Below are positions 1 to 14,764 of a DNA stretch of 64,000 nucleotides, piece after piece. Below the pieces are notes generated by a model, which did not search any database, was not told the DNA's origin, and worked only from the letters and a program-made list of their open reading frames with translations. How positions within the stretch are numbered: the first letter of the stretch is position 1; the number at the start of each line of letters is the position of its first letter. The stretch is from Massilia sp. ST3 (GTDB lineage: Bacteria; Pseudomonadota; Gammaproteobacteria; Burkholderiales; Burkholderiaceae_D), in assembly GCF_018119405.1 (NCBI RefSeq), contig NZ_JAGPWC010000002.1, positions 62,001 through 126,000 of the forward strand. Reading direction: 5' to 3'. The position numbers were made by a program, and so were the translations under genes.

Positions 1-77
1 GTCAGCCTGGCGTCGCGCAGGGCCTTGGCGACCCAGTGCGACAGCTCGGCGTGGTCTTCGACTAGCAGGATTCTCAT
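1..77 (-). CDS. Response regulator, OmpR/TctD-like, N-terminal fragment
   Basis: Only the first 25 codons are in the window; the gene runs off the left edge. The translation begins MRILLVEDHAEL, the receiver-domain start in which the E-D pair forms part of the phosphorylation and Mg-binding pocket. It is divergent from a porin and a TctC-type binding protein, the arrangement usual for TctD, the regulator of the tricarboxylate transport system. That identity is an inference from context. The shared intergenic region carries three evenly spaced TGAAAG repeats that would suit an OmpR-class regulator. Confidence 0.8.
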   Translation of the reverse strand, partial: MRILLVEDHAELSHWVAKALRDARL

Positions 78-159
78 CGCGCCAGTGTAAGCGCAAACGC
101 GGCGGCGCGACAAAGGCCTGCGCCCCGCTACGGGTTTTCCACAACAGCGGGGCATCCAG

Positions 160-187
160 TGAAAGGGCATTGAAAGCGAACTGAAAG
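160..187 (+). promoter_or_regulatory. Three tandem TGAAAG repeats, 11-bp period, upstream of the porin
   Basis: TGAAAG occurs at 160, 171 and 182, exactly one helical turn apart, so all three copies face the same side of the DNA. OmpR-class response regulators bind direct repeats with 10-11 bp spacing just upstream of or overlapping the -35 region. The array ends 11 bp before a TATAGT -10 element. The divergent regulator gene is the natural candidate for the binding protein. Confidence 0.7.
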
Positions 188-198
188 CTGGGCGCGCA

Positions 199-204
199 TA
201 TAGT
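199..204 (+). promoter_or_regulatory. Probable -10 element of the porin promoter
   Basis: TATAGT matches the sigma70 -10 consensus at five of six positions. No good -35 hexamer lies 17 bp upstream; the third TGAAAG repeat occupies that place, as expected for an activator-dependent promoter. A ribosome site GGAGA follows at 245-249, before the porin ATG. Confidence 0.55.
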
Positions 205-251
205 CGGCGCACAACAAGAAAGACCGCAAGATCGTCAGCAATGGAGACCGC

Positions 252-1319
252 ATGAAGAAGTCCATCCTTGCGCTCGCCGTCCCGGCAGCGCTTTTCCTGA
301 ACCATTCCGCCAGCGCCCAGACCAATGTCCAGGTGTACGGCCTGATCGACGCCGGCGTCGAGGCGGTGAATCACGCCGATCCCGAGGCCGGCGGCGGCAG
401 CCTGGTCCGCGTGGTTTCGGGCGGCAAGAACACCTCGCGCTGGGGCCTGCGCGGCAGCGAAGACCTGGGCGGCGGCCTGAAGGCCGTGTTCAACCTCGAA
501 GGCGGCATCCTGCTCGACACCGGCGCCGCCGACGGCCCGCTGTTCAAGCGCCAGGCCAACGTCGGCCTGGAGGGCGGCTTCGGGCGCGTGCTCATCGGGC
601 GTTCCTTCACCACCACCTATGACCTGGTGATCAAGTTCGACCCGATGGGCTTCGCGCCGAACTATTCCTGGGCCACCAGCGGCGGCGCCACCGGGCCGTC
701 GAAGTACGGCATGACGACCTCCTTCGATAACCAGGTCAAGTACACCGGCAGCACCGGCAACTTCACCTACGGCGCCACGGTCGGCCTGGGCGAACAGGCG
801 GGCGAGTCGGCCGATGGACGCAAGTATGCGCTCGGCGGCTCCTGGTTCAAGGACGGCCTGGGCCTGATGGCGGCCTACGAACAGGTGAACGGCAACGCGG
901 CCGCGGCCGGCGGCGGCCGCGACAAGACCACGGCCCTGCACCTGGGCGCCGACTACAGGAGCGGCCAATGGCGCTACACCGGCGGCATGCGCCGCTATGA
1001 ACGCGACGCCGCCCAGGCGGCAAGCGCCGGCCTGCGCGGCGATACCTGGTGGGGCGGCGTCACCTATTTGGTCGACAACGTGACCCTGACCGGCGCCGTC
1101 TACCACATCAATACCAGGAACCTGCCCGCCGCGCGCGACGCCGACCCGACCATGTTCGTGGCGCGCGGCATGCTCAACCTGTCCAAGCGCACCTGGCTCT
1201 ACCTGTCGGCCGCCCACGCCAGGGCCAGGAACGGCCAGCCGGTCGGCCTGTCGCGCGACGATCCGGGCGCCGCCGACACGCAGACCGGCATCACCGCCGG
1301 CATCCAGCACCGCTTCTGA
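252..1319 (+). CDS. Gram-negative porin, outer-membrane trimeric type
   Basis: This is a 355-residue outer-membrane porin of the Neisseria/Burkholderia general porin family, forming a diffusion channel for small solutes. A signal peptide (MKKSILALAV..., cleavage expected after SASA at residue 22) precedes NVQVYGLIDAGVE, the typical first strand. Alternating strand patterns run throughout, and the protein ends in HRF, the aromatic C-terminus recognised by the BAM complex. Length is usual for the family. The start is supported by GGAGA 4 bp upstream. With the TctC-like gene 22 bp downstream and the regulator upstream, it probably imports tricarboxylates or related organic acids, but the substrate cannot be read from sequence. 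Confidence 0.93.
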   Translation: MKKSILALAVPAALFLNHSASAQTNVQVYGLIDAGVEAVNHADPEAGGGSLVRVVSGGKNTSRWGLRGSEDLGGGLKAVFNLEGGILLDTGAADGPLFKRQANVGLEGGFGRVLIGRSFTTTYDLVIKFDPMGFAPNYSWATSGGATGPSKYGMTTSFDNQVKYTGSTGNFTYGATVGLGEQAGESADGRKYALGGSWFKDGLGLMAAYEQVNGNAAAAGGGRDKTTALHLGADYRSGQWRYTGGMRRYERDAAQAASAGLRGDTWWGGVTYLVDNVTLTGAVYHINTRNLPAARDADPTMFVARGMLNLSKRTWLYLSAAHARARNGQPVGLSRDDPGAADTQTGITAGIQHRF

Positions 1320-1353
1320 GCGGGCCGGGGTTCGACGCGCTATGATTGGGCGC

Positions 1354-2313
1354 ATGAGCACATTGCGCATCTTCCTGTCCTCCTGCCTGGCGCTGGCCTG
1401 CGCGCAGGCGGCCGGCGCCGAATGCCTGGTGCCGTCCAAGCCCGGCGGCGCGATGGACCTGACCTGCAAGCTGGCGCAACAGGCATTGCGCGCCGAAGCG
1501 GGCGCCGTTCCCCTGAAGCTGAGCTACATGCCTGGCGGGGTCGGCGCGGTGGCCTGGCACACCCTGGTCTCCCAGCGCCGCGCCGAGCCGGACACCCTGG
1601 TCGCTTTCTCCGGCGGCTCGGTGCTCAACCTGGCGCGCGGCAAGTTTGGCAAGGCCAGCATCGACGACGTGCGCTGGGTCGCGGCCTTCGGCGCCGACTA
1701 CGGCATGGTGGCCGTGCGCGCCGATTCGCCTTACCGCACCCTGGACGCGCTGCTGAAGGCGATCAAGCGCGATCCGCAGCGGGTGACGATCGGCATGTCC
1801 GGCACCATCGGCAGCCAGGACTGGATGAAGATGGCGCTGCTGGTGCACATGGCCGGGCTCGAAGCGCGCAAGATGCGTTTCGTCGCGCTGGAAGGCGGCG
1901 GCGAGCAGTTCGTGGCGATGCAGGCCGGCCATGTGCAGGCGATCTCGGGCGACACTTCGGAAGCCCTGCTGTATGCGGGAGACAGGAAGGTGAGGGTGCT
2001 GGCCGTGCTGTCCGAGCAGCGCCTGCCGGGCGTCCTGGCCGGCGTGCCGACCGCGCGCGAACAGGGCTACGACGTGGTGTGGCCGATCATCCGCGGCGTG
2101 TGGATGGGGCCTGACGTGCCGGATGCCGACTACCGGCGCTGGGTGGCGGCCTTCGACCACATGCAGTCGCAGCCCGGCTTCGCCCAGCTGCGCGCCCGGG
2201 CCGGGCTGTTTCCGTTTTCGCTGACCGGCGACGCGCTCACCGGCTACGTGCGCCAGTCGATCATCGACTACAATCGCCAGGCGGTCCAGTTCAAGCTGGT
2301 GCGCGAACGCTAG
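1354..2313 (+). CDS. Tripartite tricarboxylate transporter binding protein (TctC/Bug family)
   Basis: This is a periplasmic solute-binding protein of the Bug family, about 319 residues, which captures carboxylates for TctAB-type permeases or acts as a sensor. The signal peptide is LRIFLSSCLALACAQAAGA, followed by CLVPSKPGGAMDLTCKLAQ; the PGGAMD stretch matches the conserved first ligand loop. An ATG at 1342 is in frame, but the start at 1354 gives a cleaner signal peptide. No strong ribosome site is seen for either. It follows the porin closely, probably in one transcript. No tctA or tctB permease gene accompanies it here, which is common for orphan Bug proteins. Confidence 0.88.
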   Translation: MSTLRIFLSSCLALACAQAAGAECLVPSKPGGAMDLTCKLAQQALRAEAGAVPLKLSYMPGGVGAVAWHTLVSQRRAEPDTLVAFSGGSVLNLARGKFGKASIDDVRWVAAFGADYGMVAVRADSPYRTLDALLKAIKRDPQRVTIGMSGTIGSQDWMKMALLVHMAGLEARKMRFVALEGGGEQFVAMQAGHVQAISGDTSEALLYAGDRKVRVLAVLSEQRLPGVLAGVPTAREQGYDVVWPIIRGVWMGPDVPDADYRRWVAAFDHMQSQPGFAQLRARAGLFPFSLTGDALTGYVRQSIIDYNRQAVQFKLVRER

Positions 2314-2331
2314 CGCGCACGCCGGCTGGGC

Positions 2332-2601
2332 TCAGCACACCGGTTCCTGCATTCCCGCCATCGCCGCGCCGGATGGCGCATCCATGTAGCGGCCCGGCCT
2401 CCTGAACCGGCGCCGTTCACGCTTGCGGAAATGGTCCGGCGAGCATAGGACGCGCAGCGCCACCGGGCGCGGCACGCCTGCCTGTTCCAGGAAATGCAAT
2501 GCGGGATCCAAGCCATGCTGGCTGCAGATCCGCAGCCCTGCGTCCACTTTTTGAGCGGTTGCCCGATCGATACGGGCGTCATTACTGCTGTGTTCAGCCA
2601 T
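2332..2601 (-). CDS. Small hypothetical protein
   Basis: This is an 89-residue protein starting MAEHSSNDARIDRATAQ, with no domain I recognise. The start is chosen because GGAGG lies 4 bp upstream; a longer reading beginning 36 bp earlier lacks such a site. The second half is rich in Arg and Pro (KRERRRFRRPGRYMD). It ends 18 bp from the stop of the convergent binding-protein gene. The AT-richer stretch upstream is a plausible promoter region. Function unknown. Confidence 0.55.
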   Translation of the reverse strand: MAEHSSNDARIDRATAQKVDAGLRICSQHGLDPALHFLEQAGVPRPVALRVLCSPDHFRKRERRRFRRPGRYMDAPSGAAMAGMQEPVC

Positions 2602-2836
2602 GCGTCCTCCGGTAAAGGAAAAGATGCTAGCAGACACGAAACCGCACTTAAAGTAGTTTGTTAAGAGTTCATCCTAATGGGATGATTCCGTGATGTTTAC
2701 GCAAAATTTACCCGTTTGATATTGCAGGTTTCTCATCAAATGGCTAGCTAAAGCCGCGTGGGGGTAACGTCCAGTATACGGACGAGCCGGCGCGCTGCAA
2801 GCCGGGAGTTCTGCCAGTCCGGCGCCGACGCGGGGT

Positions 2837-3304
2837 TTACAGGGGCAGGGCGGTCTCGTACTTCACTTCGCGCAGGGCCACGCTGGTGTTCACCTGCGAC
2901 ACGCCGTTCAGCTTGACCATCACGTTGTGCAGGAAGTCGTGGTAGGCGTCCATGTCGGCCACCACCACCTTGACCAGGTAATCCGAGTTACCCGTGGTTT
3001 CGTAGCATTCCACCACCTCCGGGCGCAGGCGCATCGCTTCCTCGAATTGCTCGACCACCCCTTCCGCATGGCGCAGCAGCGAGACGTGCAGCAGGCAGAC
3101 GACCGCCAGCCCCAGCTTGCGGCGGTCGAGCAGGGCGGTGTAGCGCAGGATGACGCCGTTGTCCTCCAGCTCCTTCTGGCGCCGCCAGCAGGGGCTGGCC
3201 GACATGCCGATCCGTTCCGCCAGCTCGTTCGAGGAAATCCTGCCGTTCTTCTGCAGTTCACCCAGGATTTTCAGGGAGGCCCCGTCAATCGACATGTTTT
3301 TCAT
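2837..3304 (-). CDS. Lrp/AsnC family transcriptional regulator
   Basis: This 155-residue protein has an N-terminal winged helix (LGELQKNGRISSNELAERIG, then the recognition helix SASPCWRRQKELEDNGVI) and a C-terminal ligand-binding RAM domain. Family members sense amino acids and control their metabolism. It is divergent from the fused indolepyruvate ferredoxin oxidoreductase, which oxidises 2-oxo acids made from aromatic amino acids. The likely role is amino-acid-responsive control of that gene across the 122-bp AT-rich spacer. It is distinct from the second Lrp-type gene beside dadA. Confidence 0.9.
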   Translation of the reverse strand: MKNMSIDGASLKILGELQKNGRISSNELAERIGMSASPCWRRQKELEDNGVILRYTALLDRRKLGLAVVCLLHVSLLRHAEGVVEQFEEAMRLRPEVVECYETTGNSDYLVKVVVADMDAYHDFLHNVMVKLNGVSQVNTSVALREVKYETALPL

Positions 3305-3426
3305 TTTTTGCCGTCGTTTTAGAAATGTTCTTGCAATTCTAGTGGCGAAAACCGAAGAGATAGAAAAAATATTTCGCCCCTGCCGGAATATCCTTCCTCA
3401 TCTTTCCGATTCACATAATAACAAGC

Positions 3427-6400
3427 ATGGACACGACGACAACCCTCCCCGCGGGCACCCGGCAGGCAGACACCGCGCTCGCGAACACCACCCTGGCCGA
3501 CCCCGACTACGCCCTGGGCGACAACCTCACCCGCCAGCAGGGCCGGGTCTTCCTGACCGGCACCCAGGCCCTGGTGCGCCTGCTGTGCATGCAGAAGCGC
3601 TGCGACGAGGCGCAGGGCATGAACACCGCCGGCTTCGTCAGCGGCTACCGCGGCTCGCCGCTGGGCGCGGTCGACCAGGAACTGTGGCGCGCCCGCAAGC
3701 TGCTGGAACAGCACCGGGTCGAATTCCTCCCCGCGATCAACGAAGAACTGGGCGCCACCGCGGTAATGGGTTCGCAGCAGGTCGAGGCCAACCCCACGCG
3801 CAAGGTCGACGGCGTGTTCGCCATGTGGTACGGCAAGGGCCCGGGCGTGGACCGCGCCGGCGACGCCCTCAAGCACGGCCATGTCTACGGTTCCTCGCCG
3901 CACGGCGGCGTGCTGGTGATCCTGGGCGACGACCATGGCTGCGTATCGTCCTCGATGCCGCACCAGAGCGAGCAGGCGCTGATCGCCTGGGGCATGCCGG
4001 TCATTAATCCCGCCAACATCCAGGAATACCTGGAGTTCGGCCTGTACGGCTGGGCGCTGTCGCGCTTCACGGGCGCCTGGTGCGGCTTCAAGGCGATCTC
4101 GGAAACCGTGGAAGGCGGCGCCGTGGTCGAGCTGCCAGCCATGCCGCGCTATGTGGCGCCGGGCGACTACGTGGCGCCGCCGGACGGCCTGCACAACCGC
4201 TGGCCCGATCTGCCGGGCCTGGCGCTGGAGCAGCGCGTGGCCGCCAAGCTCGAGGCGGTGCAGGCCTTTGCCCGCGCGAATTCGATCGACCGCCTGGTGG
4301 TGGCCGCGCCAAGCGCCCGCATCGGCATCGTCAGCGCCGGCAAGGCCTACCTCGACCTGCTGGAAGCTTTCGAGCGCATGGGCGTCTCGCTCGCCAGACT
4401 GGAAGAGCTCGGCGTGCGCCTGTACAAGCCGGGCCTGACCTATCCGCTCGAACAGACTCGCCTGGCGGCCTTCGCCGAGGGCCTGGACGAGATCCTGGTG
4501 GTCGAGGAAAAAGGCCCGGTGATCGAACAGCAGCTCAAGAACCTGTTCTACAACCTGCCCGCCGGGAAGCGTCCGACCGTGATCGGCAAGAGCGATCCGG
4601 ACGGCCAGCCGCTGCTGTCGGCCCTGGGCGAGCTGCGCCCCTCGCGCATCGCCCCGGTGCTGGTGCGCTGGCTGGCGCCGCATTTTCCCCAGCTCGAGCT
4701 GGCGCGCATGCTGCCCGGCTTCTGCGCCGCCGAGCTGCCTTCGAACGGCGCGGACGGCATCCGCCGCACGCCTTACTTCTGCTCCGGCTGCCCGCACAAC
4801 ACCTCGACCCGCGTGCCGGAAGGCAGCCGCGCCCTGGCCGGCATCGGCTGCCACTTCATGGCCACCTGGATGAAGCGCGACACCTACTACCTGTCGCAGA
4901 TGGGCGGCGAGGGCATCAGCTGGGCCGGCTCGGCGCCTTTCGTGGGCGAGCAGCACATCTTCCAGAACCTGGGCGACGGCACCTTCTACCATTCGGGCTC
5001 GCTGGCGATCCGCCAGGCCATCGCGGCCGGCATCAACATCACCTACAAGATCCTGTACAACGACGCGGTCGCGATGACCGGCGGCCAGCCGGTAGACGGC
5101 AGCCTATCGGTGCCCCAGATCGTGCAGCAGGTCTGCAGCGAAGGCGCTAGGAAGGTGGTGGTGGTCACTGACGAGCCGAGCCGCTACGAAGGCGTCAGCC
5201 TGGCGTCCGGCGTCACCGTGCACCACCGCGAAGAGCTGGATGCGATCCAGCGCATGCTGCGCGAGATCCCCGGCGTGACGGTGCTGGTCTACGACCAGAC
5301 CTGCGCCGCCGAGAAGCGCCGCCGCCGCAAGAAGAACACCCCGGACAAGACCGTGTTCCCGGACCCGGCGCGCCGCATGGTGATCAACCCGGCCGTGTGC
5401 GAGGGCTGCGGCGACTGCGGCGTGCAGTCGAACTGCCTCTCGATCCTGCCGCTGGAAACGGAACTGGGCCGCAAGCGTCAGATCGAGCAGTCTTCCTGCA
5501 ACAAGGATTACTCCTGCGTCGAAGGCTTCTGCCCGAGCTTCGTCTCGGTGCTGGGCGGCGCGCTGCGCAAGCCGGCCGCGGTCGCGCTGTCCCTCAGCGA
5601 CCTGGAACAGTCGCTGGCGGCCTATCCGGCGCCCGCGCCGCATGCCCTGGACAAGCCCTTCGAGCTGCTGGTGGCGGGCGTCGGCGGCACCGGCGTGGTC
5701 ACCGTGGGCGCCCTGATCACCATGGCGGCCCACCTGGAAGGCAAGGGCGCCTCGACCCTGGACTTCATGGGCTTCGCCCAGAAGGGCGGCGCCGTGCTCT
5801 CGCATGTGCGGGTGGCGTCCTCGCCGGCGCGCCTGCACCAGGTGCGCATCGACCTGCGCCAGGCCGACGCGGTGTTCGCCTGCGACCTGGTGGTGGCCGC
5901 CATGCCCGACGGGCTGGCGGTCATGCGCAAGGGCCATACCCGGGTGGTCGCCAACGAATACGAGATCCCCACCGCCGACTTCACCCGCGAGCGCGACTTT
6001 TCGATCAACAAGGAAGGCCTGCTGGAGAAACTGGCCGCGGCCGCCGGCGAAGAGAACCTGTCGCGCCTGGACGCCCAGGCCACCGCCGCCCGCTTCCTGG
6101 GCGACACCATCGGCGCCAATATCCTGCTGATGGGCTACGCCTGGCAGCGGGGCCTGGTGCCGGTCGGCCTGGCGGCGCTGATGCGCGCGATCGAACTGAA
6201 CGGCGTGGCGGTCGACATGAACAAGCGCGCCTTCACCCTGGGCCGCCTGGCCGCGGCCGACGCTTCGGCGCTCAACCGCCTGGGACAGGCGCCCCAGGTG
6301 ATCCAGTTCAGCGCGCCCAAGTCGCTGGCGGACACGGTCGCCTTCCGCGTCGACTGGCTGACCAGCTACCAGGACGCGGCGTATGCGCGCGTCTACCAGG

Positions 6401-6996
6401 AAGCGGTGGCCGCGGTCGAGCGCCGCGAGGCCGAACTGGAAGGCGAAGGCTCGCGCAAGCAGCTCAGCAAGCTGGTGGCGCGCAACCTGTTCAAGGTCAT
6501 GGCCTACAAGGACGAATACGAGGTGGCGCGCCTGCACGCCGATCCGGCCTTCCGCGCGCAGATCGCCGCCCAGTTCGACGGCGACTACAAGCTGGCCTTC
6601 CACCTGGCGCCGCCGCTGCTGGCGCGCCGCAAGCCCGGCTCGAACGTGCCAGCCAAGATGCGCTTCGGCGCCTGGATGATGCCGGTGTTCGGCGTGCTGG
6701 CCCGCTTCAAGGGCCTGCGCGGCACCCCCTTCGACGTGTTCGGCTACACCCATGAACGCAAGGCCGAGCGCGCGCTGCGCGAGCGCTACCTGGCCTTCGT
6801 GCGCGAACTGGCCACCGGCCTGAACGCAGCCAACAAGGACGCGGCGCTCAAGCTGGCGGCCTTGCCGGACGCGGTGCGCGGTTATGGGCACATCAAGGAA
6901 GCGGCCATGGAGAAGATGGACGCCCAGTGGAACGAGCTGATGGCGCACTATCGCCATCCGCCCGCACGCGTGGTGCAGATCAAGCGCCAGGCCTGA
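3427..6996 (+). CDS. Fused indolepyruvate ferredoxin oxidoreductase (IorA-IorB type)
   Basis: This is a 1189-residue oxidoreductase that converts indolepyruvate and other aryl-pyruvates, made by transamination of aromatic amino acids, to acyl-CoA with ferredoxin. The N-terminal pyrimidine-binding part contains GYRGSPLGAVD. The TPP-binding region lies near residues 515-560 (GDGTFYHSG, then NDAVAMTGGQ). A ferredoxin-like cluster region follows, with Cys658, Cys661 and Cys664 (CEGCGDCG) and a second CNKDYSC...GFC group. The gamma/beta domain starts near residue 752 (GVGGTGVVTVGAL). Archaeal enzymes use separate IorA and IorB; the single-chain form is frequent in proteobacteria. No strong Shine-Dalgarno is visible. 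An Lrp-type regulator is divergent. Confidence 0.93.
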   Translation: MDTTTTLPAGTRQADTALANTTLADPDYALGDNLTRQQGRVFLTGTQALVRLLCMQKRCDEAQGMNTAGFVSGYRGSPLGAVDQELWRARKLLEQHRVEFLPAINEELGATAVMGSQQVEANPTRKVDGVFAMWYGKGPGVDRAGDALKHGHVYGSSPHGGVLVILGDDHGCVSSSMPHQSEQALIAWGMPVINPANIQEYLEFGLYGWALSRFTGAWCGFKAISETVEGGAVVELPAMPRYVAPGDYVAPPDGLHNRWPDLPGLALEQRVAAKLEAVQAFARANSIDRLVVAAPSARIGIVSAGKAYLDLLEAFERMGVSLARLEELGVRLYKPGLTYPLEQTRLAAFAEGLDEILVVEEKGPVIEQQLKNLFYNLPAGKRPTVIGKSDPDGQPLLSALGELRPSRIAPVLVRWLAPHFPQLELARMLPGFCAAELPSNGADGIRRTPYFCSGCPHNTSTRVPEGSRALAGIGCHFMATWMKRDTYYLSQMGGEGISWAGSAPFVGEQHIFQNLGDGTFYHSGSLAIRQAIAAGINITYKILYNDAVAMTGGQPVDGSLSVPQIVQQVCSEGARKVVVVTDEPSRYEGVSLASGVTVHHREELDAIQRMLREIPGVTVLVYDQTCAAEKRRRRKKNTPDKTVFPDPARRMVINPAVCEGCGDCGVQSNCLSILPLETELGRKRQIEQSSCNKDYSCVEGFCPSFVSVLGGALRKPAAVALSLSDLEQSLAAYPAPAPHALDKPFELLVAGVGGTGVVTVGALITMAAHLEGKGASTLDFMGFAQKGGAVLSHVRVASSPARLHQVRIDLRQADAVFACDLVVAAMPDGLAVMRKGHTRVVANEYEIPTADFTRERDFSINKEGLLEKLAAAAGEENLSRLDAQATAARFLGDTIGANILLMGYAWQRGLVPVGLAALMRAIELNGVAVDMNKRAFTLGRLAAADASALNRLGQAPQVIQFSAPKSLADTVAFRVDWLTSYQDAAYARVYQEAVAAVERREAELEGEGSRKQLSKLVARNLFKVMAYKDEYEVARLHADPAFRAQIAAQFDGDYKLAFHLAPPLLARRKPGSNVPAKMRFGAWMMPVFGVLARFKGLRGTPFDVFGYTHERKAERALRERYLAFVRELATGLNAANKDAALKLAALPDAVRGYGHIKEAAMEKMDAQWNELMAHYRHPPARVVQIKRQA

Positions 6997-7019
6997 ACCC
7001 GGCTATCGGCATCGGAACG

Positions 7020-7051
7020 ACACATGGCCCGGCGACGGGCCATGTGTCTTT
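7020..7051 (+). terminator. Rho-independent terminator after the indolepyruvate oxidoreductase
   Basis: A perfect 12-bp stem (ACACATGGCCCG, loop GCGA, then its complement) is followed by CTTT. It starts 23 bp after the stop codon. The T tract is short, but the stem is long and mismatch-free. Confidence 0.8.
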
Positions 7052-7254
7052 CCGGGCGTCACGCCAAAGAATGGTCGCCGGTGCTTGTCCGCTTGTCCGC
7101 GCAGGGATATCCTCCTAATATGAAGCTGTGACCCGGCTCCGGATCAGGACGCTGTTGCGCTGGACCTTGCACAAGGGCAGGTGAGCTGCGCAAGCGCCTG
7201 CCGTGTCCGCGCCAGGAAGCATCGGCTCCCCTCGTACAGGGTGGAAAGCGAGCC

Positions 7255-13299
<6,045 letters not shown>

Positions 13300-13305
13300 A
13301 GGGCG

Positions 13306-13590
13306 TCAGTGCCGGCCGCGTCCCCAGCCGCGGTGATGACCGCGGCCATGGTGGCCGCGCCAGCCGCCGTGGTGCCAGCCGTGTCCGCCGTGGTAGCGCG
13401 GACCGCGGTCGTAGTAGCTGAAGCCCAGGTCCACGGAGACCGGCGGGTAGACATAGGCCGGGCTGCCGTACGGGTAGGAGGAATCGTAAGCGGCATACGG
13501 CGGGCCGTAGACGGCGCAGCCGCCTAGTCCGCCAGCCAGCAGGAGCGAAATGAGCAGGCGTTTCGCGGCGCCTCGGATCTGCGTTTTCAT
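13306..13590 (-). CDS. Small His/Gly/Tyr-rich lipoprotein
   Basis: This is a 94-residue predicted lipoprotein. The signal peptide KTQIRGAAKRLLISLLLAGG leads to a lipobox LGGC. It is followed by a Tyr/Pro-rich middle and a C-terminal tail dense in His, Gly, Arg and Trp (GGHGWHHGGWRGHHGRG). The start ATG is preceded by GGGAG. The upstream in-frame ATGs would bury the signal peptide and are rejected. The tail could bind metal or cell wall; this is composition only. The gene is convergent with the giant sensor gene, with 6 bp between stops. Confidence 0.7.
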   Translation of the reverse strand: MKTQIRGAAKRLLISLLLAGGLGGCAVYGPPYAAYDSSYPYGSPAYVYPPVSVDLGFSYYDRGPRYHGGHGWHHGGWRGHHGRGHHRGWGRGRH

Positions 13591-13672
13591 GGCAGCTCCC
13601 ATAGGGACGATAGCCCATTCTAGTCCCGCGAGCGCGCGCCGTTCCATGCCGATTTTGTAAGAAATTGCTACT

Positions 13673-13680
13673 TTTTAAAG
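13673..13680. repeat. Left target-site duplication of the IS1595-type element
   Basis: TTTTAAAG abuts the left terminal repeat; TTTTAAAA at 14733-14740 abuts the right one. The two match at seven of eight bases. Eight-bp AT-rich duplications are the known hallmark of IS1595-family insertion. The one mismatch suggests an older insertion or later drift. Confidence 0.75.
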
Positions 13681-14732
13681 GGCGCTGTGCCCGTTACGTG
13701 TCGAAGACGCCAATCGCCGTGCGCAAGAACTGCTCCGGCGTGGCGATGCGGGCTCCATCCAGCGCCCATTGACAGCCCAGGCAGTTCGGCAGGTAACGTG
13801 AAGCGACGCCATGGAAGCGCGCCAGCCATTGGCGGAAGCGGCGGTGATAACTATTGACGTTCTGCACGTGGACGGCGCCGCGCACCCGATCGCCGGCACG
13901 AAGATTGACGAACCCATGAGAAATGCCCGCTTCGCGCGCGAAGGAGCGGTAAGCCGGGTGGCCATCGGTCACCAGCAGGACATCGGGGTCGAGCACAGGG
14001 AGCAGATGCAGGTGCAATTGATCCTTGGTGAAGGCGCCACGTCCGGAAATAAAATCGTGGGTGCCGCCGGTGCGGTCGCGGGCGACCAGCACGCACACGT
14101 GCTCGCGCGAGATGCCGCGGGTCGAGGCGACGCCACCCGGGCGCCGCGCCGGCCGGTCGAGCTTGCGCGATCCTTTCTGCGATTCCAGCAGGAACAGTTC
14201 GTCGGCTTCGGCAATGCCTGCCAGCCGCTGCGGACGGTCATGCTTGGCGAGTGCGAGAAAGCGGTGGCGCCAGCGGAAGCTGGTGTTGCGGTGGACCTCG
14301 ACCGCCTTGGCGCTTGCCCGTACGCTTTCGGCGTCGAGCATCTTGCCGAGATAATCGAGCCACTTGGCGCGGTGGCGTAGCCGGGACAAGGGTGTACCGC
14401 TCAAGGCCGTGAAGGTCTTGCCGCAGGCGCGGCAACGGTAGCGCTGCAGCCCCCCGGCTGTGACCGTGCCGGTAGGAGCGCCGCGCCTGACATGATGGAC
14501 AGCAGGGATCTGGGTCCGCTCCCGCAATCGCCTCGCACACCCGGTCCATCCCGACGGCTGGCCGCAAGGCGTCCATCAGCTGGAGACGCTGGCGCCTGGT
14601 CAGTACGGAAACTTGCCTCAGCCATCTGGCAAAGCGCTGCTTTTCCATCGCCGCTCCGCTGGTCCGTGAGATCACGGTTGGACTGCGATGGAACCCGACA
14701 GTTCAAATTCCACACGCAGCGGTGACAGCGCC
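13681..14732 (-). mobile_element. IS1595-family insertion sequence, complete ends
   Basis: This 1052-bp element is bounded by terminal inverted repeats of 21 bp, 17 of 21 matching (both begin GGCGCTGT and end CGTGT), and flanked by an 8-bp near-perfect duplication. It carries one transposase gene on the minus strand, interrupted by a one-base frameshift. The element lies 32 bp past the stop codon of the cysteine-rich copper protein gene, so it caps the copper operon without breaking a gene. Confidence 0.88.
13694..14648 (-). pseudogene. IS1595-family transposase, frameshifted at a G6 tract
   Basis: The N-terminal part (MEKQRFARWLRQVSVLTRRQ, then zinc-ribbon CCPSC) is in one frame. The rest, from GLQRYRCRACGKTF through the DDE-type core (ADELFLLES, LLVTDGHPAYRSF, HVQNVNSYHRRF), is in the next frame. 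The shift falls at a run of six C on the plus strand (14450-14455). With five, the reading is SRGLQRYRC, and 954 bases give an unbroken 317-residue protein. The gene is therefore one base from intact. Options are a disabled transposase, slippage-dependent expression at the G6 tract, or an assembly error. Family identity is from the core motifs and the ends. Confidence 0.85.
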
Positions 14733-14740
14733 TTTTAAAA
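14733..14740. repeat. Right target-site duplication of the IS1595-type element
   Basis: TTTTAAAA directly follows the right terminal inverted repeat and matches the left copy at seven of eight positions. Confidence 0.75.
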
Positions 14741-14764
14741 CAGCAAGAACTTGGCAATCGGAAT

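Noticed and set aside
2715-2740. TTTGAT ... ATCAAA inverted repeat resembling an FNR box
   Set aside because: The half-sites are 14 bp apart in place of 4, so FNR could not bind them as one dimer site.
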